Counted from the first letter of the stretch, positions 27,814 to 37,987 are shown. The stretch: DNA of 47,911 nt from Mordavella massiliensis (GCF_016901695.1 NZ_JACJKS010000018.1:1-47911), one strand, 5' to 3'. Notes: generated by a model not told the origin, from the sequence alone. Program-made: numbers and translations.

Positions 27814-28021
27814 TTCTGATCTCTTCCCCGTTGTATGAAACGATATCTCCTGCGTACAGCTTTCTTCCCCGCCTTGTATCCGTCTGTCCGTTTACCTTCA
27901 CAAGCCCGTCCTGGATCACTTCCTTTGCCTCCACGCCGGACCCGGCAAGGCCGGCCGCCTTCATCGCCTGGCCAAGTTTGATATACTCATCCCTGAGATG
28001 CAAAACTTCCATCACACACAC
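27803..28021 (-). CDS. yaaA: S4-domain RNA-binding protein (YaaA-type)
   Basis: A 72-residue protein consisting of an S4 RNA-binding domain (YIKLGQAMKAAGLAGSG, DGLVKVNGQ, TRRGRKLYAGD). It is the small gene normally found between dnaN and recF in Firmicutes. Its precise role is not established. It starts 2 bp after the dnaN stop and overlaps recF by 11 bp, so the group is tightly coupled. Confidence 0.92.
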   Translation of the reverse strand: MCVMEVLHLRDEYIKLGQAMKAAGLAGSGVEAKEVIQDGLVKVNGQTDTRRGRKLYAGDIVSYNGEEIRIED

Positions 28022-28023
28022 TC

Positions 28024-29130
28024 CTAGATCGCATTGAAATTCACAGGAAGGATCAGGTAGATATAGCTCTCCGTCTCATCCTTGATAAAGCAGGGCGCCT
28101 TGGCGTTCATGAGATAGAGCTCCACCTCCTCATCGTCAATGACGCGCAGGGCGTCGATGAGGAATTTCGGATTGAAACCGATCATCAGATCCTTTCCTTC
28201 CTTGCTGATCATGATCTCCTCATCCATGGATCCGAACTGGGAGCGGATGCGAAGCTCCATCACATCGTCCCCTATGGTGATGATGATCGGCTTCTTGTCC
28301 CCCTCTTTTACAAGAAGGGTTGCCCTGTCTATACAGTTTAACAGATCTCTCTTGTTGATCCTCACCTTTGTCTCATAATCGCTGGAAAGCATCTGGTCTA
28401 TCTTAAAATACTCCCCCTCGATCAGGCGGGATACAACTACGGTGCGGTCAAATTCAAAGACAATATGATTTCCCGTGAAGTACATGCATACTTCGCTCTC
28501 TGCCTCCCCGGAGAGGATCTTGCTGATCTCGTTCAGCGTCTTGCCCGGAACGACGATCTTGTGGTCCCCGCACTCTCCTTTCAGCTCGATCTTGCGGATG
28601 GAGATGCGGTGCCCGTCAAGAGATACGACGCGCAGGATCCCGTTTCTTATCTCGAAAAGTTCTCCTGTCATCAGCTTGTTGCTCTCATTGTCCGCAATGG
28701 AAAAGATCGTCTGGCGGATCACTTCTTTCAGGGTAAACTGGGAGACCGTGACAGTCTCCGTCTTCTCGATCACCGGCAGGTAGGCGAAATCTTCGCCGGA
28801 TCTCCCCATGATATCGAATTTTGCCTTTTCACAGGTAATGATAACCTGATCTTTCTCATCCGTCTCGATAACGATATCGTTGTCGGGAAGCTTCCTCACG
28901 ATCTCGGAAAACATTCTCGCGTCAATGGCGATCATACCGTGTTCCCTGATATCTCCCCCGATCTCTGTCTGAATGCCAAGCTCCATATCATTGGCGGTCA
29001 GTCTGATGATATCAAGCGTCGCATCGATGAGGATGCACTCGAGGATCGGCATGGTCGTCTTGGAAGGAACTGCCTTGGATACAATTCCAACTCCCTTTAC
29101 CAGTTCAGATTTATGACAGATTATTTTCAT
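28024..29130 (-). CDS. dnaN: DNA polymerase III beta subunit (sliding clamp)
   Basis: A 368-residue clamp of normal length, beginning MKIICHKSELVKGVGIVSKA and ending in the conserved YLILPVNFNAI (family consensus LPMR/LPVR). It dimerises into the ring that tethers polymerase III to DNA. It follows dnaA after a 209-bp gap that contains DnaA-box-like sequences. Confidence 0.97.
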   Translation of the reverse strand: MKIICHKSELVKGVGIVSKAVPSKTTMPILECILIDATLDIIRLTANDMELGIQTEIGGDIREHGMIAIDARMFSEIVRKLPDNDIVIETDEKDQVIITCEKAKFDIMGRSGEDFAYLPVIEKTETVTVSQFTLKEVIRQTIFSIADNESNKLMTGELFEIRNGILRVVSLDGHRISIRKIELKGECGDHKIVVPGKTLNEISKILSGEAESEVCMYFTGNHIVFEFDRTVVVSRLIEGEYFKIDQMLSSDYETKVRINKRDLLNCIDRATLLVKEGDKKPIIITIGDDVMELRIRSQFGSMDEEIMISKEGKDLMIGFNPKFLIDALRVIDDEEVELYLMNAKAPCFIKDETESYIYLILPVNFNAI

Positions 29131-29339
29131 GGCTGTGTATATCTCCTTTCGCGCGTTTTTTATAAATACATATATAATATATTTTCCGTCTTAACCGTAG
29201 TAGGGGACGGGATAATGTGGAAAACCCATGCATCCCCTTTGTTTCTGAGGGATTCCCCATTTCATAAGTCTGTGGATTTAAAGTGAATGGCCTGTTGAAA
29301 CAGGTGGAAAAAATTTATTATCCACAATGTATCCACATC
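29131..29339. other. dnaA-dnaN intergenic region with DnaA boxes
   Basis: A perfect DnaA box TTATCCACA lies at 29318-29326, with near-matches ATCCACA at 29331-29337, TGTGGATTT near 29270 and TGTGGAAAA near 29215. Together with the cluster upstream of dnaA this resembles the bipartite origins of Firmicutes. A dnaN promoter is probably here too, but I could not pick one confidently. Confidence 0.6.
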
Positions 29340-30713
29340 CTACAGTGGATTGATTTTCTTCTTTATGATATCAACCGTATTGCTCAGGATTTCATTCTTT
29401 TGGATCTCTGTCTGGATCTTTTTGATGCCGTGGTTGATGGTGGAGTGGTCTTTTCCTCCGAGAACGATGCCCATCTCCTTCATGGACACGCTTGTAAGGG
29501 TGCGGCACAGATACATGAAGATCTGCCTTGGAACTGCGATCTCTGCGGTCCTTTTGCTGCTCTTCAGATCCGCGATGCTGATGCCGAAGTGTTCGGATAC
29601 CACATCCAGGATCAGCTCCGGCGTCACCGTCCTCTTTTCCTGGGAGGAGATGAGATCCTTGAGAGCCTCCGCAGCGAGAGGAATGTCGATCTCCTCCCTG
29701 TCATTTTGCAGTTTGTAGAGGGCGATCAGCTTATTCAGAGAGCCTTCCAGCTCACGTATGTTGTTTTTAACATTTGAAGCGATATACTGAAGGACTTCAT
29801 TTGAAATGTGATATTTCTGCAGGGAGTCCATCTCGATCTTTTTCTGCAGGATCGCCATCCTTGTCTCGTAGTCCGGCGCGGAAATATCGGCGATCAGTCC
29901 CCACTCAAACCGGGTGAGGAGCCTTGCCTCCAGCGTCTCAATGTCCTTTGGAGGGCGGTCGCTCGAGATGATGATCTGCTTGCCGGCTGTGTGGAGATGG
30001 TTGAATGTGTGGAAAAATTCTTCCTGCGTACTTTCTTTTCCTATGATGAACTGGATGTCGTCGATGAGGAGGACATCGTTGTTCCGGTACTTGTCCCGGA
30101 ACTCGGCCATGGAATTTTCCTTTGGATTTTTCAGAGCCTGGATCAGTTCGTTGGTGAAAGTCTCGCTTGTCACATACAGCACTTTCCTTTTCGGGTCTTT
30201 ATCCAGTATAAAATGAGCCACAGAATGCATGAGATGGGTCTTTCCCAGTCCCACACCCCCGTACAGGAAGAGAGGATTGTAGACCTGTCCCGGAGATTCC
30301 GCCACAGCTAAGGAGGCGGCGTGGGCAAAGCTGTTGTTGCCTCCCACGACAAAGGTGTCAAAGGTATACTTCGGGTTGAGTCCCGCATTCTGGGCAGCCG
30401 TCTTTGTGCGTCTTTTCTCGGAAGACGCAGGAGCCATCTCCATGATATCGTCCAGCTTATCGTCGTCTTCAGAGACAAGGACCACTTCGTATTCCTTTCC
30501 CGTGACCTCGCCAATGGATACCTTGAGAGGAAGGCGGTATTTCTTGTTGATGTATTCCACACTTGCGTTTGAGACAAGGATGTAGACCGTGTCTTCCGTC
30601 ACCTTATATACTTTCAGGGGTTTGATCCATGTCTCGAAGGATACATTCAGAAGTTCATGCTCCACTCTGAGATGATCCAGTATGTCAGACCATTTTTCTT
30701 CTACGACGTTCAT
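29340..30713 (-). CDS. dnaA: Chromosomal replication initiator DnaA
   Basis: A 457-residue DnaA of typical length. Domain I is at the N-terminus; the AAA+ domain has Walker A GGVGLGKTHLMHSV and Walker B VLLIDDIQFI; the DNA-binding domain IV ends with GGKDHSTINHGIKKI, the box-recognition helix-turn-helix. It binds the DnaA boxes on either side of its own gene and opens the origin. Its promoter (plus 30766-30794) lies inside the origin region, so autoregulation is likely. Confidence 0.98.
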   Translation of the reverse strand: MNVVEEKWSDILDHLRVEHELLNVSFETWIKPLKVYKVTEDTVYILVSNASVEYINKKYRLPLKVSIGEVTGKEYEVVLVSEDDDKLDDIMEMAPASSEKRRTKTAAQNAGLNPKYTFDTFVVGGNNSFAHAASLAVAESPGQVYNPLFLYGGVGLGKTHLMHSVAHFILDKDPKRKVLYVTSETFTNELIQALKNPKENSMAEFRDKYRNNDVLLIDDIQFIIGKESTQEEFFHTFNHLHTAGKQIIISSDRPPKDIETLEARLLTRFEWGLIADISAPDYETRMAILQKKIEMDSLQKYHISNEVLQYIASNVKNNIRELEGSLNKLIALYKLQNDREEIDIPLAAEALKDLISSQEKRTVTPELILDVVSEHFGISIADLKSSKRTAEIAVPRQIFMYLCRTLTSVSMKEMGIVLGGKDHSTINHGIKKIQTEIQKNEILSNTVDIIKKKINPL

Positions 30714-30765
30714 CTTGAATAACTCCTAATCTAACCTGTATTCTTTCATATGCTTATTCTTATCT

Positions 30766-30794
30766 ATTTTACATCAAAAAAGGGTATTAGGCAA
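30766..30794 (-). promoter_or_regulatory. dnaA promoter
   Basis: On the minus strand TTGCCT (plus 30789-30794) and TAAAAT (plus 30766-30771) are spaced 17 bp. DnaA boxes lie immediately upstream. Confidence 0.65.
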
Positions 30795-30799
30795 TGAAA

Positions 30800-31000
30800 A
30801 ATCAAGGTGGATAACTTGTGGAAAAGGGGAAACCCTGAAATAGGCCGGAAAGAGGATAAAAAAAGTTTTTTATCCACATAAAACAGAAGAGATATCCACA
30901 TTTTGTTGATAACTTTTCTTCTATATTATATATGCATCACAGAAATGTGGAAAAGAAATGAAACATATAGAAGAGGAAAATAGCAGGTTTTGCTTGACTT
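30800..31000. other. oriC: Replication origin oriC (upstream box cluster)
   Basis: DnaA-box-like sites cluster here: GTGGATAA (30807-30814), TGTGGAAAA (30817-30825), perfect TTATCCACA (30870-30878), ATATCCACA (30892-30900), TTGATAA (30906-30912) and TGTGGAAAA (30946-30954). A very A/T-rich stretch at about 30915-30940 (TTCTATATTATATATG) could be the unwinding element. The position between divergent dnaA and rpmH is the usual Firmicutes origin. Confidence 0.85.
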
Positions 31001-31022
31001 CACGCTGTTTATTGCATATAAT
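30994..31022 (+). promoter_or_regulatory. rpmH operon promoter
   Basis: TTGACT (30994-30999) and a perfect TATAAT (31017-31022) are separated by 17 bp. It starts the rightward operon; AAGGAGGTG precedes rpmH. Confidence 0.8.
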
Positions 31023-31086
31023 CAAAACTGATGTCTAAGAAAAAGAGCGGGAGTATCCTGTGTAAAATATAAGGAGGTGGATATCT

Positions 31087-31221
31087 ATGAAAATGACATT
31101 CCAGCCAAAGAAGAGACAGAGGGCAAAAGTTCACGGATTCAGATCCAGAATGAGCACAGCAGGCGGAAGAAAAGTACTTGCTGCCAGAAGAGCAAAAGGA
31201 AGAAAGAGATTATCAGCGTAG
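31087..31221 (+). CDS. rpmH: Ribosomal protein bL34
   Basis: A 44-residue, highly basic protein beginning [20 protein letters not shown] and ending KGRKRLSA, the standard bL34 sequence. It is short and easily missed. A strong AAGGAGGTG lies 8 bp before the ATG. It is the first gene of the rightward operon from oriC, in the conserved rpmH-rnpA order. Confidence 0.98.
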   Translation: MKMTFQPKKRQRAKVHGFRSRMSTAGGRKVLAARRAKGRKRLSA

Positions 31222-31246
31222 GCCGCATATATGTGGCCTTTTCTTC
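31221..31246 (+). terminator. Hairpin between rpmH and rnpA (partial terminator)
   Basis: GGCCGCAT/ATGTGGCC forms an 8-bp stem with a 2-nt centre, followed by TTTTCTTCTC. It could reduce transcription into rnpA relative to rpmH. Confidence 0.55.
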
Positions 31247-31267
31247 TCTTAAAATTAAGGTATGGGA

Positions 31268-31612
31268 ATGAAATATTCTGAGTCGCTGAAAAAGAACAGA
31301 GAGTTTCAGCAGGTATACAAAAATGGAAGATCAGCCGCCAACCGCCTGCTTGTCATGTATGAGATGGAAAACGGACTCGGAAAGAACCGTCTCGGCGTTT
31401 CCGTCAGCAAAAAGGTTGGCAACAGCATTGTCAGGCACCGTCTGACAAGATTGATACGCGAAAGTTATCGTCTGAATGAGGAGATGTTTCCGTGCGGCAG
31501 GGATATCGTTGTGATCGCAAGGGTATCCGCAAAAGGAAAAGGCTACCGCGAGATAGAGAGCGCTCTTCTCCATCTGGGACGTCTTCACGGGATGATAAAT
31601 ATAAATCTTTAA
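31268..31612 (+). CDS. rnpA: Ribonuclease P protein component
   Basis: The ATG at 31268 (MKYSESLKKNREFQ) is preferred because AAGG lies 7 bp upstream; the ATG two codons earlier is too close to it. The 114-residue protein has the RNR signature as KKVGNSIVRHRLTRLIRESY. It assists the RNase P RNA in processing tRNA 5' ends. It lies between rpmH and yidD. Confidence 0.96.
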   Translation: MKYSESLKKNREFQQVYKNGRSAANRLLVMYEMENGLGKNRLGVSVSKKVGNSIVRHRLTRLIRESYRLNEEMFPCGRDIVVIARVSAKGKGYREIESALLHLGRLHGMININL

Positions 31613-31637
31613 AAGAGATAAAGCGGAGTGATGTTTC

Positions 31638-31850
31638 GTGAAAAAGATCCTGATCGGCATGGTAAAGATTTACCAGAAATATCTGTCCCCCCTCAAGGGA
31701 CATTCCACATGTATCTATTTTCCGACATGCTCCCAGTATGCGGTGGAGGCCATTGAAAAGTACGGAGCCCTTAAGGGAGGACTGCTGGCCGTATGGAGGA
31801 TCCTCCGCTGCAATCCATTTGCCAAAGGAGGCTACGATCCGGTCCCGTAG
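31638..31850 (+). CDS. yidD: Membrane protein insertion efficiency factor YidD
   Basis: A 70-residue protein starting at GTG with GGAG 10 bp upstream. Family landmarks: [32 protein letters not shown] and [14 protein letters not shown]. It is thought to aid YidC-mediated insertion and sits right before yidC, as usual. Confidence 0.96.
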   Translation: MKKILIGMVKIYQKYLSPLKGHSTCIYFPTCSQYAVEAIEKYGALKGGLLAVWRILRCNPFAKGGYDPVP

Positions 31851-31889
31851 CTTTTTTGATCCAATCGCACAAACGGAGGAAAAGATAAT

Positions 31890-32963
31890 ATGGAAGGTGT
31901 AGTATTGACAGCCGCCAACTGGCCGATCATCGGACAGATCGCGGAGCTGCTCGGTATCGTTATGAATTTTATCTACGAGATGCTGGATAAGATTCTTCCC
32001 TCAGACGTAGGTCTTGTGGGACTGTCCATCATACTGTACACGATCCTTGTGTACATGATCATGATGCCGCTGACGATCAAGCAGCAGAGGACATCCAAGA
32101 TGACTTCGGTTATGAACCCGGAGCTTCAGGCAATCCAGAAGAAATATAAAAATAAAAGAGACCAGGCATCTCAGATGAGGATGCAGGAAGAGATGCAGCA
32201 GGTGTACGATAAGTACGGCACGTCCATGGCGGGTGGATGTCTTCCGATGCTCCTGCAGATGGTGCTTCTGTTTTCGCTCTATCCGGTCGTATACCAGATC
32301 GAGAACTATGTTCCCGCCATCAAAGATGCGCCGGCAGACGTGCAGAAGTTCCTGACGATCCCGGATATCTCCCTCTCCCCGATCCAGATGTTTACGGAGA
32401 GAGCGCAGATCTCGGAGCAGTTCGGCGTGTCCGTGGCCCTTCTGATCGCCACAGCCATCGCCCTTCCGGCCATTTCCGTGGGAACCCAGTATCTGAGCAT
32501 GAAGCTTTCCCAGTCCATCTCCGGACAGGCTATGGACAAGGATAATCCGATGTACAGCACCATGAGGACCATGAATGTGACCATGCCTCTTTTCTCCCTG
32601 TTCGTCGTTGTAACGCTTCCGGCAGGTCTTGGTATCTACTGGATCGTCAGCGCGGTCGTGAGATGTCTCCAGCAGTTGTTCATCAACAGGCATTTAAGGC
32701 AGATCTCCGTAGAGGACCTGATTGAGAAGAATAAGGAGAAGGCTGCAAAGAAGCGGGAGAAGCGCGGCGAGAGGGCCGAGAAGATCAACGCCATGGCGCA
32801 GACGAATACAAGAAGCATCCAGAGCAGGGCCAAGACGTCCGTTCAGACAGACAAGGAAAAAGAAGAGAAGCTGAAGAAGGCTGCAACAAGCCAGAACACA
32901 GCAAAAGAGGGAAGTCTTGCCGCAAAGGCGAATCTTGTAAAAAAATACAACGAAAATAATTAA
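31890..32963 (+). CDS. yidC: Membrane protein insertase YidC/OxaA
   Basis: A 357-residue insertase of the Gram-positive type. Hydrophobic segments include GLSIILYTILVYMIMMPLTI and CLPMLLQMVLLFSLYPVVY, with the amphipathic PELQAIQKKYKNKRD between them, and three later segments to ~residue 265. The C-terminal ~90 residues are strongly basic, a tail thought to contact ribosomes. It inserts membrane proteins with or without Sec. AGGAGG precedes the ATG. The jag gene follows. Confidence 0.95.
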   Translation: MEGVVLTAANWPIIGQIAELLGIVMNFIYEMLDKILPSDVGLVGLSIILYTILVYMIMMPLTIKQQRTSKMTSVMNPELQAIQKKYKNKRDQASQMRMQEEMQQVYDKYGTSMAGGCLPMLLQMVLLFSLYPVVYQIENYVPAIKDAPADVQKFLTIPDISLSPIQMFTERAQISEQFGVSVALLIATAIALPAISVGTQYLSMKLSQSISGQAMDKDNPMYSTMRTMNVTMPLFSLFVVVTLPAGLGIYWIVSAVVRCLQQLFINRHLRQISVEDLIEKNKEKAAKKREKRGERAEKINAMAQTNTRSIQSRAKTSVQTDKEKEEKLKKAATSQNTAKEGSLAAKANLVKKYNENN

Positions 32964-33029
32964 AGGATAAAAAGGGACTTTTTCATCAGGGAAGAGTCCC
33001 TTGAAATGGATATAGGGAGGGAAACAAAC

Positions 33030-33890
33030 ATGGAAGGCAGACGCAAAGAGGAGATCACAGTATCGGCAAAAACACTGGACGACGCGATCACGGAAGCGCT
33101 CGTACAGCTCGGCGTGACAAGCGACAGGCTGGAATACGATGTGATCGAGAAGGGAACACCGGGATTTCTCGGCTTTGGCATGAAGCAGGCTGTGATCCGG
33201 GCCTGGAGAAAAGAAGAGCCGGAAGAGGAGACTGTGGATGAGATCGCGGAGGAACTTGTAAAAGAGGCAGTCCCGCAGGACATCACCCTGGAAGTGAAGG
33301 AAGAGCACAAAGAGACAAAGAGACCGGAGAAAAAGAAGCAGCCGAAGAAAGAAATAAAGCATGAGAGCAGGAAAGAGGCTGTGCAGGAAGAGAAGAAGGA
33401 GCCCCGCCGCGAGACAGAGCTTGCAAAAGTGGAGGAGGCTACAGTCAGGGAGTGCGAGACATTCCTTCACAATGTACTTACAGCCATGCACATGGAAGTG
33501 GAACTCCATTCCGAGATCGATGAGGAGGGAGCTCTCTCCATCAATATGTCCGGAGATGACATGGGGATCCTGATCGGAAAGAGGGGACAGACCCTGGATT
33601 CCCTTCAGTATCTCACAAACCGCGTAGCCAACAAGATGCAGTCCGGGTACGTGAGGGTCAAGCTTGACACAGAGGATTACAGAAAGAGACGGCAGGAGAC
33701 ACTTGAGAATCTTGCAAGAAATATTGCACATAAGGTAAAGAGAACAAGAAGACCGGTCACTCTTGAACCGATGAATCCCTATGAGAGAAGGATCATCCAC
33801 TCCGCCCTGCAGGGGGACAGAAGCGTGACAACACACAGCGAGGGAGAAGAACCGTACCGCCGCGTTGTTGTGACACTGGTGAGAAGATAA
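33030..33890 (+). CDS. jag: Jag/KhpB RNA-binding protein (SpoIIIJ-associated)
   Basis: I chose the ATG at 33030 (MEGRRKEEITVSAKT) because AGGGAGGG is 8 bp upstream; an ATG at 33006 would enclose that site. About 286 residues: the Jag_N domain (SAKTLDDAITEALVQLGV, GTPGFLGFG), a charged Lys/Glu linker (~residues 85-135), a KH domain (DDMGILIGKRGQTLDSLQYL) and an R3H domain (NPYERRIIHSALQ). It binds RNA and is linked to cell-envelope control in relatives. It follows yidC as usual. Confidence 0.93.
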   Translation: MEGRRKEEITVSAKTLDDAITEALVQLGVTSDRLEYDVIEKGTPGFLGFGMKQAVIRAWRKEEPEEETVDEIAEELVKEAVPQDITLEVKEEHKETKRPEKKKQPKKEIKHESRKEAVQEEKKEPRRETELAKVEEATVRECETFLHNVLTAMHMEVELHSEIDEEGALSINMSGDDMGILIGKRGQTLDSLQYLTNRVANKMQSGYVRVKLDTEDYRKRRQETLENLARNIAHKVKRTRRPVTLEPMNPYERRIIHSALQGDRSVTTHSEGEEPYRRVVVTLVRR

Positions 33891-33913
33891 TGCCGGAGAC
33901 CGGCGCGGAAGGA

Positions 33914-33940
33914 GGCAGAGGCTACAACCTCTGCCTTTTA
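33914..33940 (+). terminator. Terminator after jag
   Basis: GGCAGAGG (33914-33921) pairs with CCTCTGCC (33928-33935), followed by TTTTAT. It separates the rpmH-jag group from mnmE. Confidence 0.7.
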
Positions 33941-33976
33941 TAAAATCGGGGAAGAGAAAGCAGAAAGGAGAGAACC

Positions 33977-35374
33977 ATGGTACAGGAAAGTCAGACCATC
34001 GCAGCTATCTCGACAGCGGTGACAGAGGCCGGGATCGGCATCGTGCGCATGAGCGGCCCGGATGCCTTTGAGATCGCAGACTGCATATACCGGGGGAAAA
34101 ACGGGAAGAAGCTGGCGCAGCAGAAGACACATACGATCCACTACGGCTTTATTGAACAGGCGGGGGAGACGATAGACGAAGTGCTCGTCATGCTCATGCG
34201 CGGGCCCCGTACTTTTACCGGGGAAGACACGGTAGAGATCAACTGCCACGGAGGGGTCTATGTCCTGAAAAAGGTGCTGGATGCATGTCTGAAACATGGC
34301 GCCCGTCCGGCGCAGCCAGGCGAGTTCACCAGGCGGGCTTTCCTCAACGGAAAGATGGATCTCAGCCAGGCGGAGGCTGTGATCGATGTCATACAGTCCC
34401 AGAATGACTATGCCCTGAAAAGTTCTCTTCACCAGTTAAGAGGAAGCGTGAAGAAAAAAATAAGTGAAATTAGAAATAAAATACTTTACAATACTGCTTT
34501 TATTGAATCGGCACTGGATGATCCGGAACACATCAGCGTAGACGGGTACGGCGATACGCTGAAGCAGGAAGTGGTAAGCCTGATGGGAGAGATACGGCAA
34601 CTGATCGATTCCGCCGACGACGGGCGCGTGATGCGGGAAGGCATCCGGACGGTGATCGTCGGAAAGCCAAATGCAGGAAAGTCCTCCATCCTGAATTTCC
34701 TCCTCGGTGAGGAGAGAGCGATCGTCACAGATATAGCGGGCACGACGAGAGACGTGCTGCAGGAACATATAAACCTGCAGGGGATCTCTCTTAATATCAT
34801 GGATACGGCCGGCATCCGGGATACGAGCGATGCAGTGGAGAAGATCGGTGTGGACCGGGCCATGAGCCATGCGCAGGAGGCGGATCTCATTCTCTATGTC
34901 GCAGACTCCTCCCTTCCCCTGGACGAAAATGACAGGGAGATCTTTCATCTTATAAAGGAAAAGAAGTGCGTGATCCTGCTCAACAAGACAGATCTTGCCA
35001 GAAAGACAGATGAGGAGGATATAAGACGCATCTGCGGGGAAAACAACATGAGCGGCATTCCCATCGTCCCGGTGTCCGCCAAGGAGGAGGAAGGCATGGA
35101 CCTCCTGGAACAGACGCTGAAGGATATGTTTTACCACGGGGAGATCTCCTTTAACAGCGAGATCTACATCACGAGCGCCAGGCAGAAGCACGCGCTTGAG
35201 AGCGCGCTTGAAAGCCTGGAAAAAGTCGTGGAGAGCATAGAGGGAGGCATGCCGGAGGATTTCTATTCCATCGATCTGATGGACGCCTACGAGTCGCTTG
35301 GAAGTATAACAGGAGATACGGCAGGGGAGGATCTTGTCAATGAAATTTTCAGCAAATTCTGTATGGGAAAATAG
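33977..35374 (+). CDS. mnmE: tRNA modification GTPase MnmE
   Basis: A 465-residue protein. The N-terminal tetrahydrofolate-binding domain begins [20 protein letters not shown]. The G domain has [17 protein letters not shown] and NKTD. The conserved C-terminus FCMGK carries the catalytic-loop Cys. With MnmG it modifies U34 of certain tRNAs. GAAAGGAGAG precedes the ATG, and the 3' end overlaps mnmG. Confidence 0.97.
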   Translation: MVQESQTIAAISTAVTEAGIGIVRMSGPDAFEIADCIYRGKNGKKLAQQKTHTIHYGFIEQAGETIDEVLVMLMRGPRTFTGEDTVEINCHGGVYVLKKVLDACLKHGARPAQPGEFTRRAFLNGKMDLSQAEAVIDVIQSQNDYALKSSLHQLRGSVKKKISEIRNKILYNTAFIESALDDPEHISVDGYGDTLKQEVVSLMGEIRQLIDSADDGRVMREGIRTVIVGKPNAGKSSILNFLLGEERAIVTDIAGTTRDVLQEHINLQGISLNIMDTAGIRDTSDAVEKIGVDRAMSHAQEADLILYVADSSLPLDENDREIFHLIKEKKCVILLNKTDLARKTDEEDIRRICGENNMSGIPIVPVSAKEEEGMDLLEQTLKDMFYHGEISFNSEIYITSARQKHALESALESLEKVVESIEGGMPEDFYSIDLMDAYESLGSITGDTAGEDLVNEIFSKFCMGK

Positions 35375-37262
35375 AGACGGGTATGATGTGGCGGTCATAG
35401 GCGCCGGACATGCCGGCTGTGAGGCGGCTCTTGCCTGCGCAAGGCTCGGCCTTCGCACAGTCATCTTTACAGTCAGCGTGGAGAGCATCGCCCTGATGCC
35501 CTGCAATCCGAACATAGGGGGAAGTTCCAAGGGACATCTCGTAAGGGAGGTGGACGCCCTGGGCGGGGAGATGGGCAAGGTGATCGACCGGACGTTTATC
35601 CAGTCCAAGATGCTCAACCAGTCCAAGGGACCGGCTGTGCACTCCCTGCGCGCCCAGGCGGACAAGTCCCTCTACAGCAGGACCATGCGCCGGGTGCTGG
35701 AGGAGCAGGAAAATCTGGACATCAAGCAGGCGGAGGTAGTCAACCTCCTGACGGAAGAAACAGAGGGCAGAAAGAAGATCACAGGGGTGCAGATCTGCTC
35801 CGGCGGCATCTACCGCTGCAGGGCGGTCGTCCTGTGTACAGGCACGTACCTGCGCGCCAGATGCGTCTACGGGGATGTGAGCATGGAGACAGGGCCCAAC
35901 GGGCTGCAGGCGGCCAACCATCTGACAGATTCTCTCAGAGAACTGGGAATACAGATGTACCGGTTCAAGACAGGCACGCCGGCCAGGATCGACAGGCGGA
36001 CGGTGGATTTCAGCCGGATGGAGGAGCAGAAGGGAGACGAGAGGATCGTTCCGTTTTCTTTTGCCACGGATCCTGAACAGATCCAGAAGGAGCAGGTTTC
36101 CTGCTGGCTCACCTACACAAATGAGAAAACCCACGAGATCATACGGAAGAACCTGGACAGATCCCCTCTCTTTTCCGGCATGATCGAGGGGACAGGGCCC
36201 CGGTACTGCCCGTCCATTGAGGATAAGGTTGTCAAATTTGCCGATAAGAAGCGGCACCAGGTATTCATCGAGCCGGAGGGGCTTGAGACGAACGAAATGT
36301 ACATCGGCGGCATGTCCAGCTCCCTTCCGGAAGATGTGCAGTATGAGATGTACCGCACAGTGCCGGGTCTTGAACATGCAAAGATCGTGCGGAACGCCTA
36401 CGCCATCGAGTACGACTGCATCGACGCCAGACAGCTTCGGCCTACGCTGGAATTCAGGAATATAGACGGACTCTTCAGCGGGGGCCAGTTTAACGGCAGT
36501 TCCGGCTATGAGGAGGCGGCGGCCCAGGGGCTGGTGGCCGGCATCAATGCGGCGAGAAAGCTGCAGGGAAAAGAGGGGATCGTACTGGACCGGTCCCAGG
36601 CGTACATCGGCGTGCTGATCGACGATCTCGTGACAAAAGAAAGCCACGAGCCTTACCGCATGATGACTTCGAGAGCCGAGTACAGGCTGCTGCTTCGGCA
36701 GGACAACGCAGATCAGAGACTTACGAAGATCGGCTATGAGGTCGGCCTGATCAGCGAGGCGCGCTACCAGAGGCTTCTGGAAAAGGAGAAGCTGATCCTT
36801 GAGGAGACGCAGCGCCTGGAAAAGACCTATGTGGGAACGTCATCTGACGTGCAGGAGCTTCTTGAGAAGTACAAGAGCACAGCGCTCACGTCGGGGATCA
36901 ATCTTGCGGAACTCATACGCAGGCCCGAACTTTCCTATGAGAAGCTGGCTCCTGTTGATAAGGACAGACCTGTTTTCCCTGGCTGGCTCGGAGAAGAGGT
37001 ACAGGAACAAGTTAACATAAATATAAAATATAAAGGATATATCGAGCGGCAGAAAAGACAGGTTGAGCAGTTCAGGAAGATGGAGAGCAGGAAAATTCCT
37101 GAAGACATTGACTACGATCAGGTAAAGAGCCTGCGGCTCGAGGCGCTGCAGAAGCTGAAAGCATACCGCCCCGTATCGGTTGGCCAGGCTTCCCGCATTT
37201 CCGGCGTCTCCCCTGCAGATATATCCGTGCTGCTCGTCTATATGGAGCAGTTCAGAAGATAG
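35340..37262 (+). CDS. mnmG: tRNA uridine-5-carboxymethylaminomethyl modification enzyme MnmG
   Basis: The ATG at 35340 ([20 protein letters not shown]) follows GGGGAGG by 10 bp; a TTG two codons earlier is less likely. About 640 residues: the FAD-binding [34 protein letters not shown], and the second conserved block [13 protein letters not shown]. It partners with MnmE. It overlaps mnmE by 35 bp and is followed 8 bp later by rsmG. Confidence 0.97.
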   Translation: MKFSANSVWENRDGYDVAVIGAGHAGCEAALACARLGLRTVIFTVSVESIALMPCNPNIGGSSKGHLVREVDALGGEMGKVIDRTFIQSKMLNQSKGPAVHSLRAQADKSLYSRTMRRVLEEQENLDIKQAEVVNLLTEETEGRKKITGVQICSGGIYRCRAVVLCTGTYLRARCVYGDVSMETGPNGLQAANHLTDSLRELGIQMYRFKTGTPARIDRRTVDFSRMEEQKGDERIVPFSFATDPEQIQKEQVSCWLTYTNEKTHEIIRKNLDRSPLFSGMIEGTGPRYCPSIEDKVVKFADKKRHQVFIEPEGLETNEMYIGGMSSSLPEDVQYEMYRTVPGLEHAKIVRNAYAIEYDCIDARQLRPTLEFRNIDGLFSGGQFNGSSGYEEAAAQGLVAGINAARKLQGKEGIVLDRSQAYIGVLIDDLVTKESHEPYRMMTSRAEYRLLLRQDNADQRLTKIGYEVGLISEARYQRLLEKEKLILEETQRLEKTYVGTSSDVQELLEKYKSTALTSGINLAELIRRPELSYEKLAPVDKDRPVFPGWLGEEVQEQVNINIKYKGYIERQKRQVEQFRKMESRKIPEDIDYDQVKSLRLEALQKLKAYRPVSVGQASRISGVSPADISVLLVYMEQFRR

Positions 37263-37270
37263 GAGAAACT

Positions 37271-37987
37271 ATGATTGAGAAGAAACTGTGTGAGAGAATG
37301 AGTGCATTCGGCATTACACTGACAGATGAGATGCAGAGGCAGTTTGACCGGTACTTTGAACTTCTGGTAGAGTGGAATAAGGTTATGAACCTTACAGGGA
37401 TCACAGACTATGATGAGGTGAATGAAAAGCATTTTCTTGACAGTCTGGCAGTTGTCAGGGTGCTGGACCTCTCCGGGACGGACCGGGTCATTGATATCGG
37501 GACAGGCGCCGGATTTCCGGGAATTCCTTTAAAGATCGTGTTTCCTCATCTCCATGTGACGCTCCTTGATTCACTGAATAAGAGGATCCGCTTCCTGGGA
37601 CATGTGGCAGAAGAACTTCAGTTGGCAGACGTAGAGCTTCTGCATGGCCGGGCGGAGGATTTTGCAAAAAAGAAGGAGTACAGAGAAACTTATGATCTCT
37701 GTGTTTCCCGGGCAGTGGCGAATCTCGCAACATTATCCGAGTACTGTCTTCCCTACGTGAAGGAAAACGGATATTTCATTCCCTACAAATCCGGTGAGAT
37801 CGAGGAAGAACTGGATGCATCCAAAAAGGCAGTGAGCCTTCTTGGAGGGAAGATTGAAACTGTCGAGAAATTTACGCTTCCCGGAACGGATATCGGAAGA
37901 TCTCTCGTAAAGATCAGAAAAGTAAAGAAGACGCCCGGAAAGTTTCCGCGGAAGGCCGGGCTTCCATCAAAAGAACCTCTGCACTGA
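37271..37987 (+). CDS. rsmG: 16S rRNA m7G527 methyltransferase RsmG (GidB)
   Basis: A 238-residue methyltransferase with the SAM-binding motif DIGTGAGFPGIPLKI and the conserved WNKVMNLTGI and FLDSLAV segments. It methylates G527 of 16S rRNA; loss in other bacteria gives low-level streptomycin resistance. It is the last gene of the mnmE-mnmG-rsmG group. The stop codon lies in the loop of a convergent terminator hairpin. Confidence 0.96.
   Translation: MIEKKLCERMSAFGITLTDEMQRQFDRYFELLVEWNKVMNLTGITDYDEVNEKHFLDSLAVVRVLDLSGTDRVIDIGTGAGFPGIPLKIVFPHLHVTLLDSLNKRIRFLGHVAEELQLADVELLHGRAEDFAKKKEYRETYDLCVSRAVANLATLSEYCLPYVKENGYFIPYKSGEIEEELDASKKAVSLLGGKIETVEKFTLPGTDIGRSLVKIRKVKKTPGKFPRKAGLPSKEPLH

Noticed and set aside
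32972-33002. Hairpin between yidC and jag (AAGGGACT/AGTCCCTT)
   Set aside because: There is no T run after the stem and the jag ribosome-binding site follows closely, so calling it a terminator is not supported.
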